Positions 49,958 through 60,706 of a DNA stretch of 64,000 nucleotides are shown piece after piece. The notes under the pieces are model-generated. The model was not told the origin of the DNA. It did no database searches and was given only the letters and a program-made list of their open reading frames with translations. Numbering within the stretch: position 1 is the stretch's first letter; each line of letters opens with the position of its first letter. This stretch comes from an uncultured Collinsella sp. (GTDB lineage Bacteria; Actinomycetota; Coriobacteriia; Coriobacteriales; Coriobacteriaceae), in NCBI GenBank assembly GCA_902493545.1, contig CABUQI010000001.1, positions 11,590 through 75,589 on the forward strand, read 5' to 3'. The position numbers and the translations under genes are program-made.

Positions 49958-50938
49958 CTAGACCGTCTGGAGCTTCTCGACCTCGTCGAAGTTCTCGGTC
50001 AGGCGCGCCGCAAACGTCGAAAGCGGGTGCGGATGCGTATCGAATTCGTAGGCCGTCTCGGTGGAGTGGATCACGGTACCGACGCCGGCATCGGTCAGCA
50101 GCTCCAGCAGCAGCGAGTGCGGCGTCGTGCCGTTGATGATGTGGGCTCGGAACACGCCAGCGGATAGTGCATCGACGGCGGCGCGCAGCTTGGGAATCAT
50201 GCCCTTGTCGACCTCGCCGCCGTAGAGCATCTCATTGACCTCGTCGAGCGTCAGGTTGGAGATAAGCGAATCCTTGTCGCTAAAGTCCTTGTACAGACCG
50301 TCGACATCGGTCAAAAAAATCGCCTTGTGCGCATGAAGCGCCGCCGCAACGGCGCCGGCGGCGGTATCGGCGTTGATGTTGAAGAAGCCACCGTCCTCCC
50401 CCGCCGCGACCGTGGCGATAACGGGAATGTACTCGCTGTCGAGCAAACGCTCGATATAGTCGGTGTTGACGTGCGTGACCTTGCCTACGCGGCCGAGCTC
50501 TGGGTCGAGAGGCTCGGCGATAAGGGTACCGGCGTCGCTGCCGGACACGCCCACGGCCAGGTTGCCGTGGTGGTTGAGCGCCGCGACCAGCTCCTGATTG
50601 ACCTTGCCGCCCAGTACCTCGCGCACGATATCCATGGTGGCAGGCGTAGTCACGCGCTGGCCGTTCTTAAACTCGACGGGGATGTCGTAGTGGCTGAGAG
50701 CCTCGTTGATGGCCTTGCCGCCACCGTGCACGATAACAGGGCGCATGCCAATAATCTTGAGCAGGACGATGTCGCTCATCACGTCACGACGCAGTTGCTC
50801 GTCGACCATGGCGGCACCGCCGTACTTGATAACGACCGTCTTACCGGTCAGGTTCTTAATCCACGGCAGCGCCTCGAACAGCAACTGCGCGGTAACTTCG
50901 TTGGATTCGCTCGAGCGACAATCGCGTGCGAACTTCAT
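49958..50938 (-). CDS. argB: Acetylglutamate kinase
   Basis: A 326-residue NAGK, second step of arginine synthesis. VVIKYGGAAMVDE (about 34-46), IVHGGGKAINEAL and FLTDVDGLYKD are conserved. It carries an N-terminal extension before the kinase fold, of the kind found in arginine-sensitive enzymes, so feedback inhibition by arginine is plausible. GAGG lies 6 bases before the ATG. Confidence 0.96.
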   Translation of the reverse strand: MKFARDCRSSESNEVTAQLLFEALPWIKNLTGKTVVIKYGGAAMVDEQLRRDVMSDIVLLKIIGMRPVIVHGGGKAINEALSHYDIPVEFKNGQRVTTPATMDIVREVLGGKVNQELVAALNHHGNLAVGVSGSDAGTLIAEPLDPELGRVGKVTHVNTDYIERLLDSEYIPVIATVAAGEDGGFFNINADTAAGAVAAALHAHKAIFLTDVDGLYKDFSDKDSLISNLTLDEVNEMLYGGEVDKGMIPKLRAAVDALSAGVFRAHIINGTTPHSLLLELLTDAGVGTVIHSTETAYEFDTHPHPLSTFAARLTENFDEVEKLQTV

Positions 50939-51019
50939 AGTCTGCCTCGTCTTTCGTGTAGCTATCGCGCCGTACCTCGTTGCCCGCTATTGCAGCGGGG
51001 CGCGCGGCACATCGGGAGT

Positions 51020-52288
51020 CTAGGAACGGTAGTCGCCGTTAATGGAGATGTACTCGTGCGTGAGGTCGCAAGTCCACACGGTGGTCGCCGCGTCCCCGGC
51101 GCCCAGGTCTGCCGAGATCACAATCTCGGGCGCCTCAAAACGTCGCAGGGCTTCGTCCTCATCGAAGGGAACCGTCAGGCCATCGCGACAGACAGGCATA
51201 CCCATCATGTCGATGGACACATCTTCTTGGTTAAACTGCACGCCGCACTTACCGAGCGCCATGGCAACGCGGCCCCAGTTGCAATCGTGGCCGGCGATGC
51301 AGGTCTTAACGAGCAGCGAGTTGGCAACGGCACGGGCGGCGATATCGGCCTCCTCGTCGTTCACGGCGCCGGTAACGTTGACCGTAACGAGCTTGGATGC
51401 GCCCTCGCCATCGGCGGCGATATTGCGCGCCAGGCTCTCGCACACCTCGTGCACGGCAAATGCCAACTCGTCGAAGGCATCGGAGCCCTCGACGATAGGC
51501 TCGGCATCTGCGGCAGCGGCGCCGGAGGCAAGCATGATACAGGTGTCGTTGGTCGAGGTGTCGGAATCGACCGTTACCTTGTTAAAGGTCTGCTTGACGG
51601 TCGAGAGCAGCAGGGCATGAAGTGCCGCAGGCTCGACGGGGGCATCGGTGGTGATAACTGCGATCATGGTGGCCATGTTGGGCATGATCATGCCCGAGCC
51701 CTTGCACATTCCGCCTACCGTATAGACATTGCCCGCATGACCCGCGGCCTCACTGACGTAGGACACGGCGTACTCCTTGGAGTGCGTGTCGGTCGTCATG
51801 ATGGCGCGAGCGGCATCGGCGCCACCGTGGGCTGAGAGCGCCTCGTAGGCAGCAGGAATGGCGGTCTCAAACGTGTCGATCGGCAGAATCTGGCCAATCA
51901 CACCCGTGGAGGCAACCAGAATCTGCTGGGGCTCACAGCCGATAACCTGCGATGCGATGTTGCAGGTCTCGCGCGCGCAGGCAAGGCCGGTCTCGCCCGT
52001 GGCGGCGTTCGCGTTGCCGGAGTTGATTGAAACACCGGCGATGATACCGTAGCCCTTGTCCGCACCGCCCAGGTTGGCACGGCTCACCTGCACGGGCGCC
52101 GCGCAAAAGCGATTGGTGGTAAACACGCCGGCACCAGGACAGGGTTTATCGGGCACGACGAGCGCGTAATCCAGACGCTCGGGGTTCTTGCGGAACCCAG
52201 CGTGGATGCCTGCAGCCTTAAAACCAGCCGCAGCCGTAACGCCACCCTCGACGGCGCGAATCTTGATATCAATCAGGTCGGTATTCAT
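51020..52288 (-). CDS. argJ: Bifunctional glutamate N-acetyltransferase / ornithine acetyltransferase
   Basis: A 422-residue ArgJ that recycles the acetyl group. It self-cleaves before the Thr of the (A/S)TGVIG motif, here VASTGVIGQ (about 124-132), giving two chains. NRFCAAPV, INSGNANAATG and VDSDTSTNDT are typical. No argA is in the cluster, in line with the cyclic pathway. Confidence 0.97.
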   Translation of the reverse strand: MNTDLIDIKIRAVEGGVTAAAGFKAAGIHAGFRKNPERLDYALVVPDKPCPGAGVFTTNRFCAAPVQVSRANLGGADKGYGIIAGVSINSGNANAATGETGLACARETCNIASQVIGCEPQQILVASTGVIGQILPIDTFETAIPAAYEALSAHGGADAARAIMTTDTHSKEYAVSYVSEAAGHAGNVYTVGGMCKGSGMIMPNMATMIAVITTDAPVEPAALHALLLSTVKQTFNKVTVDSDTSTNDTCIMLASGAAAADAEPIVEGSDAFDELAFAVHEVCESLARNIAADGEGASKLVTVNVTGAVNDEEADIAARAVANSLLVKTCIAGHDCNWGRVAMALGKCGVQFNQEDVSIDMMGMPVCRDGLTVPFDEDEALRRFEAPEIVISADLGAGDAATTVWTCDLTHEYISINGDYRS

Positions 52289-52313
52289 CGTCTTTATGAC
52301 TCCTTATATCAAA

Positions 52314-52394
52314 CAAAAAACGGGCATCGGTTGGTGCGCCATGCCAGTCGTGATCATGAGACCAGCTTAAGAGTGGCGCCCCACTCGATGCCCG
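52314..52394 (-). terminator. Large hairpin between argC and argJ
   Basis: CGGGCATCG / CGATGCCCG at the base and TGGCGC / GCGCCA higher up, followed on the minus strand by GTTTTTTGTTTG. It has the form of an intrinsic terminator within the arg gene set. Confidence 0.7.
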
Positions 52395-52422
52395 ACTACC
52401 AAATCGTTAACAATCGAATGTG

Positions 52423-53493
52423 CTACACCGGGCACGCCACTGTGGGCAAGCCTCGTCGCTCGTCAAAACCAAAGACGATGTTGGCGCACTGGACCGCCTG
52501 GCCCGCAGCACCCTTGCACAGATTGTCGATGGCGCCCGTAGCCACCAGAACGCCCGCGCGCTTGTTGAGCGCGAGGCCGATCTGGGCGGCGTTGGTGCCA
52601 ACGACTGAAGCGGTCTTGGGCTGCTGGCCGGCATCGAGTACACGCACGAAGGTGCGACCGGCGTAGAACTGCTTGTAATAGGCGACAACATCCTCAAGAG
52701 CCAGGGAGTCGATGGCCTGCGGCGTAAGCGGCATCGTCACCGTGGAGAGCAGACCACGCTTGAGCGGTGCCAGGTGCGGGGTAAAGACAATGCGATCGGT
52801 AAGACCCAGGATTTGCTCAATCTCGGGCGTGTGGCGATGTTTACCCACGCCGTAGGCCTCCAAGTTCTCGTCGGCGCCGCAAAAATGCGTACGAGCGTTG
52901 CAGGACTTGCCGGCACCCGTCACACCGCTGATGGCATCGACAATCACGGGACCGTTCTCGGCCACCCAGCCCGCACGCACGGCAGGAGCGGCAGCAAGGC
53001 TCGTTGCGGTGGGATAGCAGCCGGCGCAGGCGACCAGCACGGGTTTGCCGTCGGCATGATCGGATGCAGCGGTCTCCAAATCCTGGGAGAACAGCTCGGG
53101 CAGACCGAAGGCGCGGGTCTTGAGCAACTCGGGGCTCGTGTGCTCGGCGGCATACCAGGCCTCAAAGGTGGCCGGATCGCTCAGGCGATAGTCGGCCGAG
53201 AGGTCAATGCAGGAGACTCCCGCGGCAAGCAGGGCGGGCACCTGAGCCATGGCAGCCGTGTGCGGCACGGCAAGAAAAACCGCATCGCAGCTCTTGAGCT
53301 CGGGGACGTCATGCGTGGTGAAAACCAGATCGCTCACGCCAGCAAAGCTCGGGTACACCGCAGACAACGGCTGGCCGGCATCGGCGTTGGACGTAATGGC
53401 GACAAGTTCAAACTCGGGATGACCGAGCACGAGGCGAATGAGCTCGGCTCCGGCATATCCAGCCGCGCCGACGATTCCAACCTTCAAAGACAT
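52423..53493 (-). CDS. argC: N-acetyl-gamma-glutamyl-phosphate reductase
   Basis: A 356-residue ArgC. NAD(P)-binding VGIVGAAGYAGAELIRL (5-21), catalytic cysteine in VACAGCYPTAT (about 153) and HRHTPEIEQ are conserved. It heads argCJBD, with a strong hairpin after it. Upstream, ATGCATGAATATGTAAA on the minus strand (about 53600) resembles an ARG box. Confidence 0.96.
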   Translation of the reverse strand: MSLKVGIVGAAGYAGAELIRLVLGHPEFELVAITSNADAGQPLSAVYPSFAGVSDLVFTTHDVPELKSCDAVFLAVPHTAAMAQVPALLAAGVSCIDLSADYRLSDPATFEAWYAAEHTSPELLKTRAFGLPELFSQDLETAASDHADGKPVLVACAGCYPTATSLAAAPAVRAGWVAENGPVIVDAISGVTGAGKSCNARTHFCGADENLEAYGVGKHRHTPEIEQILGLTDRIVFTPHLAPLKRGLLSTVTMPLTPQAIDSLALEDVVAYYKQFYAGRTFVRVLDAGQQPKTASVVGTNAAQIGLALNKRAGVLVATGAIDNLCKGAAGQAVQCANIVFGFDERRGLPTVACPV

Positions 53494-53659
53494 ATCAGAC
53501 TCCTTGTCTGCGATTTATGCACCGATGCGCATTTCGCAGCTGTCGTTATGAAGTGGGTTGAAACTTTAGCACCAAAAGATGCATTAACACGTAAATGGTT
53601 TACATATTCATGCATTGAAACATTCCCGACACATTCGCTTGAAGGAATTGACAAATGGA

Positions 53660-53713
53660 GCGGGCCCCGTATTGACCGGCACTCCTTACGGTGCCGGGCA
53701 ACACGGGGCCCGC
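53660..53713. other. Two-level hairpin between the PNPOx gene and argC
   Basis: GCGGGCCCCGT / ACGGGGCCCGC (11 bp), a 6/6 internal loop, then CGGCAC / GTGCCG. It is 3' of the PNPOx gene and lies in the argC promoter region. No T-run. Confidence 0.65.
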
Positions 53714-53750
53714 CCATGCGAAAACTAAGTTGTTAGGATGAGCCAGCTGG

Positions 53751-54161
53751 CTAGAGCTCGACCGGCACCCATTCGTCGTGATTGCAGATAAAAGCCTCGG
53801 GATCCTCGACGCTAAAGAAGACGAGCGTGGGGTCGTTAGGCCCCTCATAGTGCTCGCCCAGGCGCTCAAGATGCTTCCAACCGGCCTCGCGCATTTCACT
53901 CGAAGCCCGGTCTTCCAGCCCCGCACGCCCGCGCAGGATCAACCAACCATGGCCCGGCCACCAACTCGTGGCCTCAAAGCGCTGGTTTTGCAGAAGCTCT
54001 TGCCACACATCTTTGGTGCGCGCCGTCACAAACCACAGCTTGCCGTCCTGAATCTGCGCAAACGAAAACGGACGCACATGAGGCTGTCCGTCAACGCTCG
54101 TCGCCAAATACCATGCCGGCACCGACGTCAGATACTCCAACACCGTATTCAATCCGTCCAC
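53751..54161 (-). CDS. PNPOx-like flavin-binding protein (copy 1)
   Basis: A 136-residue split-barrel protein of the pyridoxamine 5'-phosphate oxidase-like group: PAWYLATSVDGQPHVRPF, KLWFVTARTKDVWQEL and an acidic C-terminus. Members bind FMN, F420 or haem; substrate unknown. It is clearly related to the next gene (PAWYLATT, VRPFSFA, KLWFxTxRxKDVW), so the pair is a tandem duplication. The two lie directly after the riboflavin transporter genes, which would suit FMN-binding proteins. Confidence 0.8.
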   Translation of the reverse strand: MDGLNTVLEYLTSVPAWYLATSVDGQPHVRPFSFAQIQDGKLWFVTARTKDVWQELLQNQRFEATSWWPGHGWLILRGRAGLEDRASSEMREAGWKHLERLGEHYEGPNDPTLVFFSVEDPEAFICNHDEWVPVEL

Positions 54162-54205
54162 GTTTCCTCCTGTACTAGTTAGTTTGGGAACCTGGTTTGT
54201 GCGAG

Positions 54206-54652
54206 CTAGAGCTCCAGGCGCTCCTCGCTGCCGTCGATATCACAGAAGCGCGCGGCAATATTGCGGACCGAAAAGAAAGCAAGGCGGCCGTCGTTGGCAC
54301 TCTCGTGTTCCTCGCCAATGCCCACCATGTGCTTAAAGCCCGCTTGACGCACCTTGTCGCTCGCAACTGCGTCGTCCTCAAGTGCGGCTTCGCCGGTCAA
54401 TACGATCCAACATTCCCCCGGCTTCCAGCCCGAGAGCTCAAACTTGGGATTCGCGCTCAACTCCGCCCACACATCTTTGTCGCGCGACGTACAAAACCAC
54501 AGTTTACCGTCATCGACCATGGCAAACGAAAACGGCCTCACGCGAGGCTGATGCCCGTCGGCCACATCGGTCGTGGCCAGATACCACGCCGGAATGCGCC
54601 TGAGATACGAACAGGCGCGCTCAAGCTGAGCCGTGCGGTCGTTGTCGGTCAT
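54206..54652 (-). CDS. PNPOx-like flavin-binding protein (copy 2)
   Basis: A 148-residue paralogue of the previous gene: RIPAWYLATTDV, PRVRPFSFAMVDDGKLWF, CTSRDKDVWAEL, then GLGEEHES-like (MVGIGEEHESANDG). It starts 30 bases after ecfT ends and may be cotranscribed with the transporter genes. Confidence 0.8.
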   Translation of the reverse strand: MTDNDRTAQLERACSYLRRIPAWYLATTDVADGHQPRVRPFSFAMVDDGKLWFCTSRDKDVWAELSANPKFELSGWKPGECWIVLTGEAALEDDAVASDKVRQAGFKHMVGIGEEHESANDGRLAFFSVRNIAARFCDIDGSEERLEL

Positions 54653-54682
54653 AGGGACCCCTTTCTTGCGCTCGAATCGCGC

Positions 54683-55483
54683 CTAAACAAGTTGAAGGTT
54701 GATGACGATGACGCAGATGAGCAGCAACGCCGTCACCACCGCCGCCAACGCATCGCCGCGGCCAAACGTAAGCGCATGCAGGCGCGTGCGGCCCTGCTCG
54801 CCATGATAGCAGCGTGCATCCATGGCAGCAGACAGCGTCTCGGCATGGCGGAACACGCCGGTGAACAGTGGGATCGCCACACTGCCGAGCATGCGTACGC
54901 CACCGAGCGGACCGCCCGTCACGCGCGCACCGCGGCTTGCCTGTGCATCGGCCGTCTGCTTCATCTCGGTGGCAAACTGCGGCATAAAGCGTAGCGCGAT
55001 ACCCATGATCATGCCGAGCTCGTGCGCAGGAAGTCCCACACGCGCAAACGGCGCGAGCAGGCGCTCAAAGCCCGCGGTGAGGTCGAGCGTCGGCGTGGTG
55101 AGTGTAATGGCGCTCATACCGGCCATCATCAACGTCAGGCGGCACGCCATAAAGGCGGCAGAACGCAGTGAGCCCTCGCTTATCTGCAGAAAGCCGAGCT
55201 GCCACAGGATGCGCCCACTCTGATCGGTAAACAAGTTGAGCACCGCGACCACGACGACGATTGCCAGCAGCGGCGCCATCGACGACAGAACGCGACGAAC
55301 CGGCACCCGAGACACGGCATAGGTCAGCACAACGAAAATTGCGACCGGGGCCAGTCCGCGGAAGCCACTGACCGTGAGCGTCGTGATCAGAAACACAAAG
55401 CCCAAGAGCAACTTGGTTCGCGGGTCCAGGCGGTGGATTGCACTATCGCCGGGATAGTAGCTACCAAACGAAAACGCCTCCAT
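54683..55483 (-). CDS. ecfT: ECF transporter transmembrane subunit EcfT
   Basis: A 266-residue membrane protein that couples the ATPases to the substrate-binding subunit. HRLDPRTKLLLGF near the N-terminus and the two coupling motifs (ASRGARVTG about 184-192; AMDARCYHG about 220-228) are seen, with about five helices. It overlaps ecfA by one base. Confidence 0.93.
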   Translation of the reverse strand: MEAFSFGSYYPGDSAIHRLDPRTKLLLGFVFLITTLTVSGFRGLAPVAIFVVLTYAVSRVPVRRVLSSMAPLLAIVVVVAVLNLFTDQSGRILWQLGFLQISEGSLRSAAFMACRLTLMMAGMSAITLTTPTLDLTAGFERLLAPFARVGLPAHELGMIMGIALRFMPQFATEMKQTADAQASRGARVTGGPLGGVRMLGSVAIPLFTGVFRHAETLSAAMDARCYHGEQGRTRLHALTFGRGDALAAVVTALLLICVIVINLQLV

Positions 55484-57387
55484 CAGCAGCCCTCCTCTCG
55501 CGCGACCGTCTTGGATTTAGCAATGTCCGAGACGTTAGAAGAACCGCCCGAGCGACCGATTAGCAGGTCCACCAACTCGTCTGCCAGCGACTCAACCGTA
55601 TAGAGCCCGCCGCGACGCAGCGGCACGCCCGCCTCCGTAAGCGCCAGCGCCATACGCTGGGCGGCGGGAACGCCCAAGCCGATCGACTTGAGCTCATCGG
55701 CATGCGCAAACACCTGCGCGGGGGTTCCCTCGGCAAACACCGCACCTTCGTTCATTACGACGATACGGTCGCAGCAATTGGCCAGGTCATCCATGCTGTG
55801 CGAAACCATGACAACGGTCAGGCCCTCGCGATGGAGTCGACCGATGAGCCCTAGGAAATCCCTGCGCGCAGCCGGATCGAGCCCCGCCATGGGTTCATCG
55901 AGCACCAGGACTTCGGGCTCCATGGCGAGCACGCCGGCGAATGCCACACGCCGTTGCTGACCGCCCGAAAGCTCAAAGGGACTCTTGTCGCCGACCGTGG
56001 AAAGGTCGAGGCCCACGCGCGAGAGCGATGACTCGACACGACGGTCGACTTCATCTTGCGGCAAGCCAAGGTTGTGCGGACCAAACGCCACGTCCTGCGC
56101 CACGGTTTCGGCAAACAGCTGACGCTCAGGATATTGAAATACCACGCCGACCTTGGCCTTAACCGCGGCGGCGTCTTTCTTGTTTGACAGATCGAGCCCC
56201 AGCGCGCGAACGGATCCCTCCTGGGGGCGAATCAAACCGTTGAGATGCTGGACCAGCGTCGACTTACCCGAACCAGTATGACCTGCCAAGCCCAGGAACT
56301 CGCCGCGACGCACCATCAGCGATACATCGCGCAGTGCCCACGGGCTGCTTGGGTCGTTTCCCCAGAGAGCCTGTTTGTTCGATTTGCCCGCAGTGGCCGA
56401 GCGCTTGTGCCAGCGGTGGCGCTCGCGCGGACTGAGCGAATAACTGTACGAAACATGGGATAGTTCGATGACGGGCTCCGACGCGTTGTCCTCGTTGTCT
56501 ACCGGAACAGTGCCGTCAGCGATTTCCAACTGGGATGCGGAAGACTGTCCCGCGGTGTCTGCCCCACTTCGCTCGGCATAAGCCTGCGCAATCTCGGCGA
56601 CCATATCCGCCTCACGCACCTGTGCGCAAACGGGCACGCCCTTCGCACGAAGCGACCTGCCCAGACAGCACGACGCCGGCATATCCAGGTTGAGCTGCGC
56701 AAGTTCGTCTGCCCGCGTCAAGATTTCCTCGGGCTTACCGAGCATGGCAACGCGCCCCGCCCGAAACACCGCGACACGATCGGCCTCGGCGGCCTCTTCC
56801 ATAAAGTGCGTAATCATCACGATGGTCATGCCGCGATCGTGCAACGCGCGGCAAGCCTTCATGAGGCCCTTGCGCCCACGCGGATCAAGCATCGAGGAAG
56901 CCTCATCCAAAATGAGAACGCGCGGCTCCATGGCGAGCACGCCGGCAAGCGCCACGCGCTGCTTTTGGCCACCCGAAAGCGCGTGGGTCTCGTGGCGCTC
57001 AAAGCCCACCAGGCCCACACCCTTCAGCGCCTCGCGTACGCGCTGCGCGATTTGCGCCGATGGCACGCCAAGGTTTTCGGGACCGAACGCAACGTCATCT
57101 TCGACAAGCGTTGCCACCAGCTGATCATCGGGATTCTGGAATACCATGCCCGCGGTCGAACGAATGTCGTAGACCAGCTCGGGATCGGACGCATCCATGC
57201 CGTTAATGCGCACCGTGCCCGCATCGGGCTGCAGCAGCGCATTCAGATGCTTGGCAAACGTCGACTTGCCCGACCCATTGCCACCGAGGATGCAGAAAAA
57301 CTCCCCGTCCTCGATGTTCAGATCGACACCGTCGAGTGCCGACACGGCACCGTCATAGCTAAAGGAAACGCCCCGACACTCAATCAT
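55483..57387 (-). CDS. ecfA: ECF transporter ATPase, EcfA1-EcfA2 fusion
   Basis: A 634-residue protein holding two complete ABC domains: Walker A GGNGSGKST (35-43) with signature ALSGGQKQR (about 138), and Walker A GHTGSGKST (about 367) with ELSGGQQRR (about 469). Usually EcfA1 and EcfA2 are separate genes. The linker (about 245-345) is acidic and then basic. It overlaps the S-component gene (ATGA) and ecfT. Confidence 0.94.
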   Translation of the reverse strand: MIECRGVSFSYDGAVSALDGVDLNIEDGEFFCILGGNGSGKSTFAKHLNALLQPDAGTVRINGMDASDPELVYDIRSTAGMVFQNPDDQLVATLVEDDVAFGPENLGVPSAQIAQRVREALKGVGLVGFERHETHALSGGQKQRVALAGVLAMEPRVLILDEASSMLDPRGRKGLMKACRALHDRGMTIVMITHFMEEAAEADRVAVFRAGRVAMLGKPEEILTRADELAQLNLDMPASCCLGRSLRAKGVPVCAQVREADMVAEIAQAYAERSGADTAGQSSASQLEIADGTVPVDNEDNASEPVIELSHVSYSYSLSPRERHRWHKRSATAGKSNKQALWGNDPSSPWALRDVSLMVRRGEFLGLAGHTGSGKSTLVQHLNGLIRPQEGSVRALGLDLSNKKDAAAVKAKVGVVFQYPERQLFAETVAQDVAFGPHNLGLPQDEVDRRVESSLSRVGLDLSTVGDKSPFELSGGQQRRVAFAGVLAMEPEVLVLDEPMAGLDPAARRDFLGLIGRLHREGLTVVMVSHSMDDLANCCDRIVVMNEGAVFAEGTPAQVFAHADELKSIGLGVPAAQRMALALTEAGVPLRRGGLYTVESLADELVDLLIGRSGGSSNVSDIAKSKTVAREEGC

Positions 57388-57974
57388 GCGCGGCCTTTGA
57401 CCTGGTCCTTTTTAGGCGTGATGAGGTTGGAGACTGCTTTATACACCGCCAGTGTCAACACCGAGTTAAGCACGGTCTTGATAAGGTTGAACGGCAGCAC
57501 GGCAGGAATCATGAGCGGGGCGATCACATCGACCGAGCCATACCAGAACCATACGCCAATGGTAAGGTTTGCGACCATAGACAACGCCGTAGCGGCAATA
57601 ACGCCGAGCACCAGGCCAATCACGGCACCCTTATAGGTATGCATCTTCTGATAGACGATAGCCGCAGGCAGAATGTAGCCCAGCGTGGCAACCAGGTTCA
57701 TAAGCGCGCCGACCCAGTCACCCGTGGTGAGCGCATGGATAACGATAGCCATAGCGGCAACAGCAGTGCCGGCGCCAGGACCATACGCAAACCCGCACAC
57801 CATCGCCGGTACCAGCGACGGGTCATACGTCAAAAACGGCGCCGAAGGAAGGATGGGCAGCTGCACATACATAAACAGTGCTCCCAAGGCGCACATCAAC
57901 GCCATGGTAACGAGCTGTTTGGTGCTCCACCTATTCGTGTTCTCAAAATGGATATGCTGCGACTGTTCAGACAT
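57384..57974 (-). CDS. ribU: Riboflavin ECF transporter S component (RibU)
   Basis: A 196-residue six-helix membrane protein: TKQLVTMALMCALGALFMYV, PSLVPAMVCGFAYGPGAGT and VAPL-like helices, the RibU pattern. The FMN riboswitch directly upstream shows that the substrate is riboflavin or a relative. The start at 57974 (MSEQSQH) has AGGTGATC in front; the longer frame to 57995 would run into the riboswitch. Confidence 0.9.
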   Translation of the reverse strand: MSEQSQHIHFENTNRWSTKQLVTMALMCALGALFMYVQLPILPSAPFLTYDPSLVPAMVCGFAYGPGAGTAVAAMAIVIHALTTGDWVGALMNLVATLGYILPAAIVYQKMHTYKGAVIGLVLGVIAATALSMVANLTIGVWFWYGSVDVIAPLMIPAVLPFNLIKTVLNSVLTLAVYKAVSNLITPKKDQVKGRA

Positions 57975-57987
57975 AAGATCACCTGCC

Positions 57988-58168
57988 TCTTTCATCCGGA
58001 CTCTAACCGTTGGTACTGGGATCTCACCAGTTCAGCCGGCATGCGAACCAACGCACGCACGGGTCGCGGACTCATCGGCTCGGTCACAGGCGTCTCGCCT
58101 GCGCCACGGCGTCCCTTTGACACCGCCCGATTTACCGCCAGTGGGGAATTTCACCCCGCCCTGAAACA
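57988..58168 (-). ncRNA. FMN (RFN) riboswitch
   Basis: On the minus strand the leader contains AGGGCGGGGTGAAATTCCCC, then CTGGCGGTAAATCGGG, CCGATGAGTCCGCGAC, CTGGTGAGATCCCAG and GTTAGAGTCCGGATGAAAG, the ordered conserved parts of the RFN element. It should switch off ribU and its ATPase genes when FMN is plentiful. Only about 15 bases separate its end from the ribU start codon, so control of translation is likely. Confidence 0.95.
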
Positions 58169-58541
58169 GCAATTGCAAGTGTAGCACGGGCAGGTTTTCG
58201 CGCAAGTATGCCAAGGGTAATTTATGGCGGGGACCAGTTGCCGCAACAACCACATTCCCCACCCATCCCAAAGTAACGCGCCTTTCGCGGCAAAGCCGCG
58301 AAACAGCGACCGGGACACGTATCCCCATCAGCCACGATCTCCGCCCACGCCGACCTCAAGGCCGTAAACGCAGGGGATCCGGGGGCGTGACGGGGTTTCT
58401 CTCCGGAACATTCCGCAGGACGCAAAGAGGCTCCGCAGCGCGAAGCGCGATGCGGAGCCTCTTTGCATGTCCGAGGACGTTCCGGAGAGAAACCCCGTCA
58501 CGCCCCCGGATCCCCGGTGGGAGTTCTAGACCTTGTCGGCC
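58169..58541. other. Gap between groL and the riboflavin genes
   Basis: No gene. It holds the 143-base palindrome at 58373-58515 directly after groL and a perfect hairpin TTTCGCGGC-aaa-GCCGCGAAA near 58285-58307. The ribU promoter should lie around 58170-58280 but no clear boxes can be named. Confidence 0.65.
58373..58515. repeat. Large palindrome downstream of groL (37-bp perfect arms)
   Basis: 58373-58409 and 58479-58515 are exact reverse complements over 37 bases (GGGGATCCGGGGGCG... and its mirror). Inside, after a small unpaired part, GGAC / GTCC and CAAAGAGGCTCCGCA / TGCGGAGCCTCTTTG pair, and the tip GCGC-gaa-GCGC pairs as well. It begins 27 bases after the groL stop. Confidence 0.95.
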
Positions 58542-60257
<1,716 letters not shown>

Positions 60258-60275
60258 TCAGAGATTCTGACGAGA

Positions 60276-60569
60276 CTAGGCCTCGACGACGGCGTAGATG
60301 TCGTCGGCGCGCATCAGCAGATACTTCTCGCCGTCGACCTTGACCTCGTTGCCACCGAACTTACCGTAGATGACAACGTCGCCGACCTGAACGTCCATGG
60401 GGATGCGCTCGCCCTTGTCGTTGACCTTACCGGCGCCAACAGCAACGATGGTGCCGCGCTGCGGCTTCTCCTGAGCGTTGCTGGCGATGTACAGACCAGA
60501 GGCGGTCTTCTGCTCGGCCTCGTCGGGCTTGACCAGGACGCGATCTGCAAGCGGCTTCAAAGACGACAT
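60276..60569 (-). CDS. groS: 10 kDa chaperonin GroES
   Basis: A 97-residue co-chaperonin: KPLADRVLVKPDEAEQKT, the mobile loop ASGLYIASNAQEKPQRG and VGDVVIYGKFGG. The start at 60569 (MSSLKPL) has AGGAGG 8 bases upstream; the same frame is open for 11 more codons without support. No CIRCE inverted repeat could be found in front. Confidence 0.98.
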   Translation of the reverse strand: MSSLKPLADRVLVKPDEAEQKTASGLYIASNAQEKPQRGTIVAVGAGKVNDKGERIPMDVQVGDVVIYGKFGGNEVKVDGEKYLLMRADDIYAVVEA

Positions 60570-60706
60570 GCTTGTTTCCTCCTTTGTGGGCCGCGCGGTC
60601 ATGCCGCGCGGGTTAACCCTTTTTGTTTGCGTACGCGTTGAATGGTACCCACGAATGGCGGGTTATAAAACACAGAGTCAAAAAATCTTATTTTTTGGCA
60701 CTTAGA

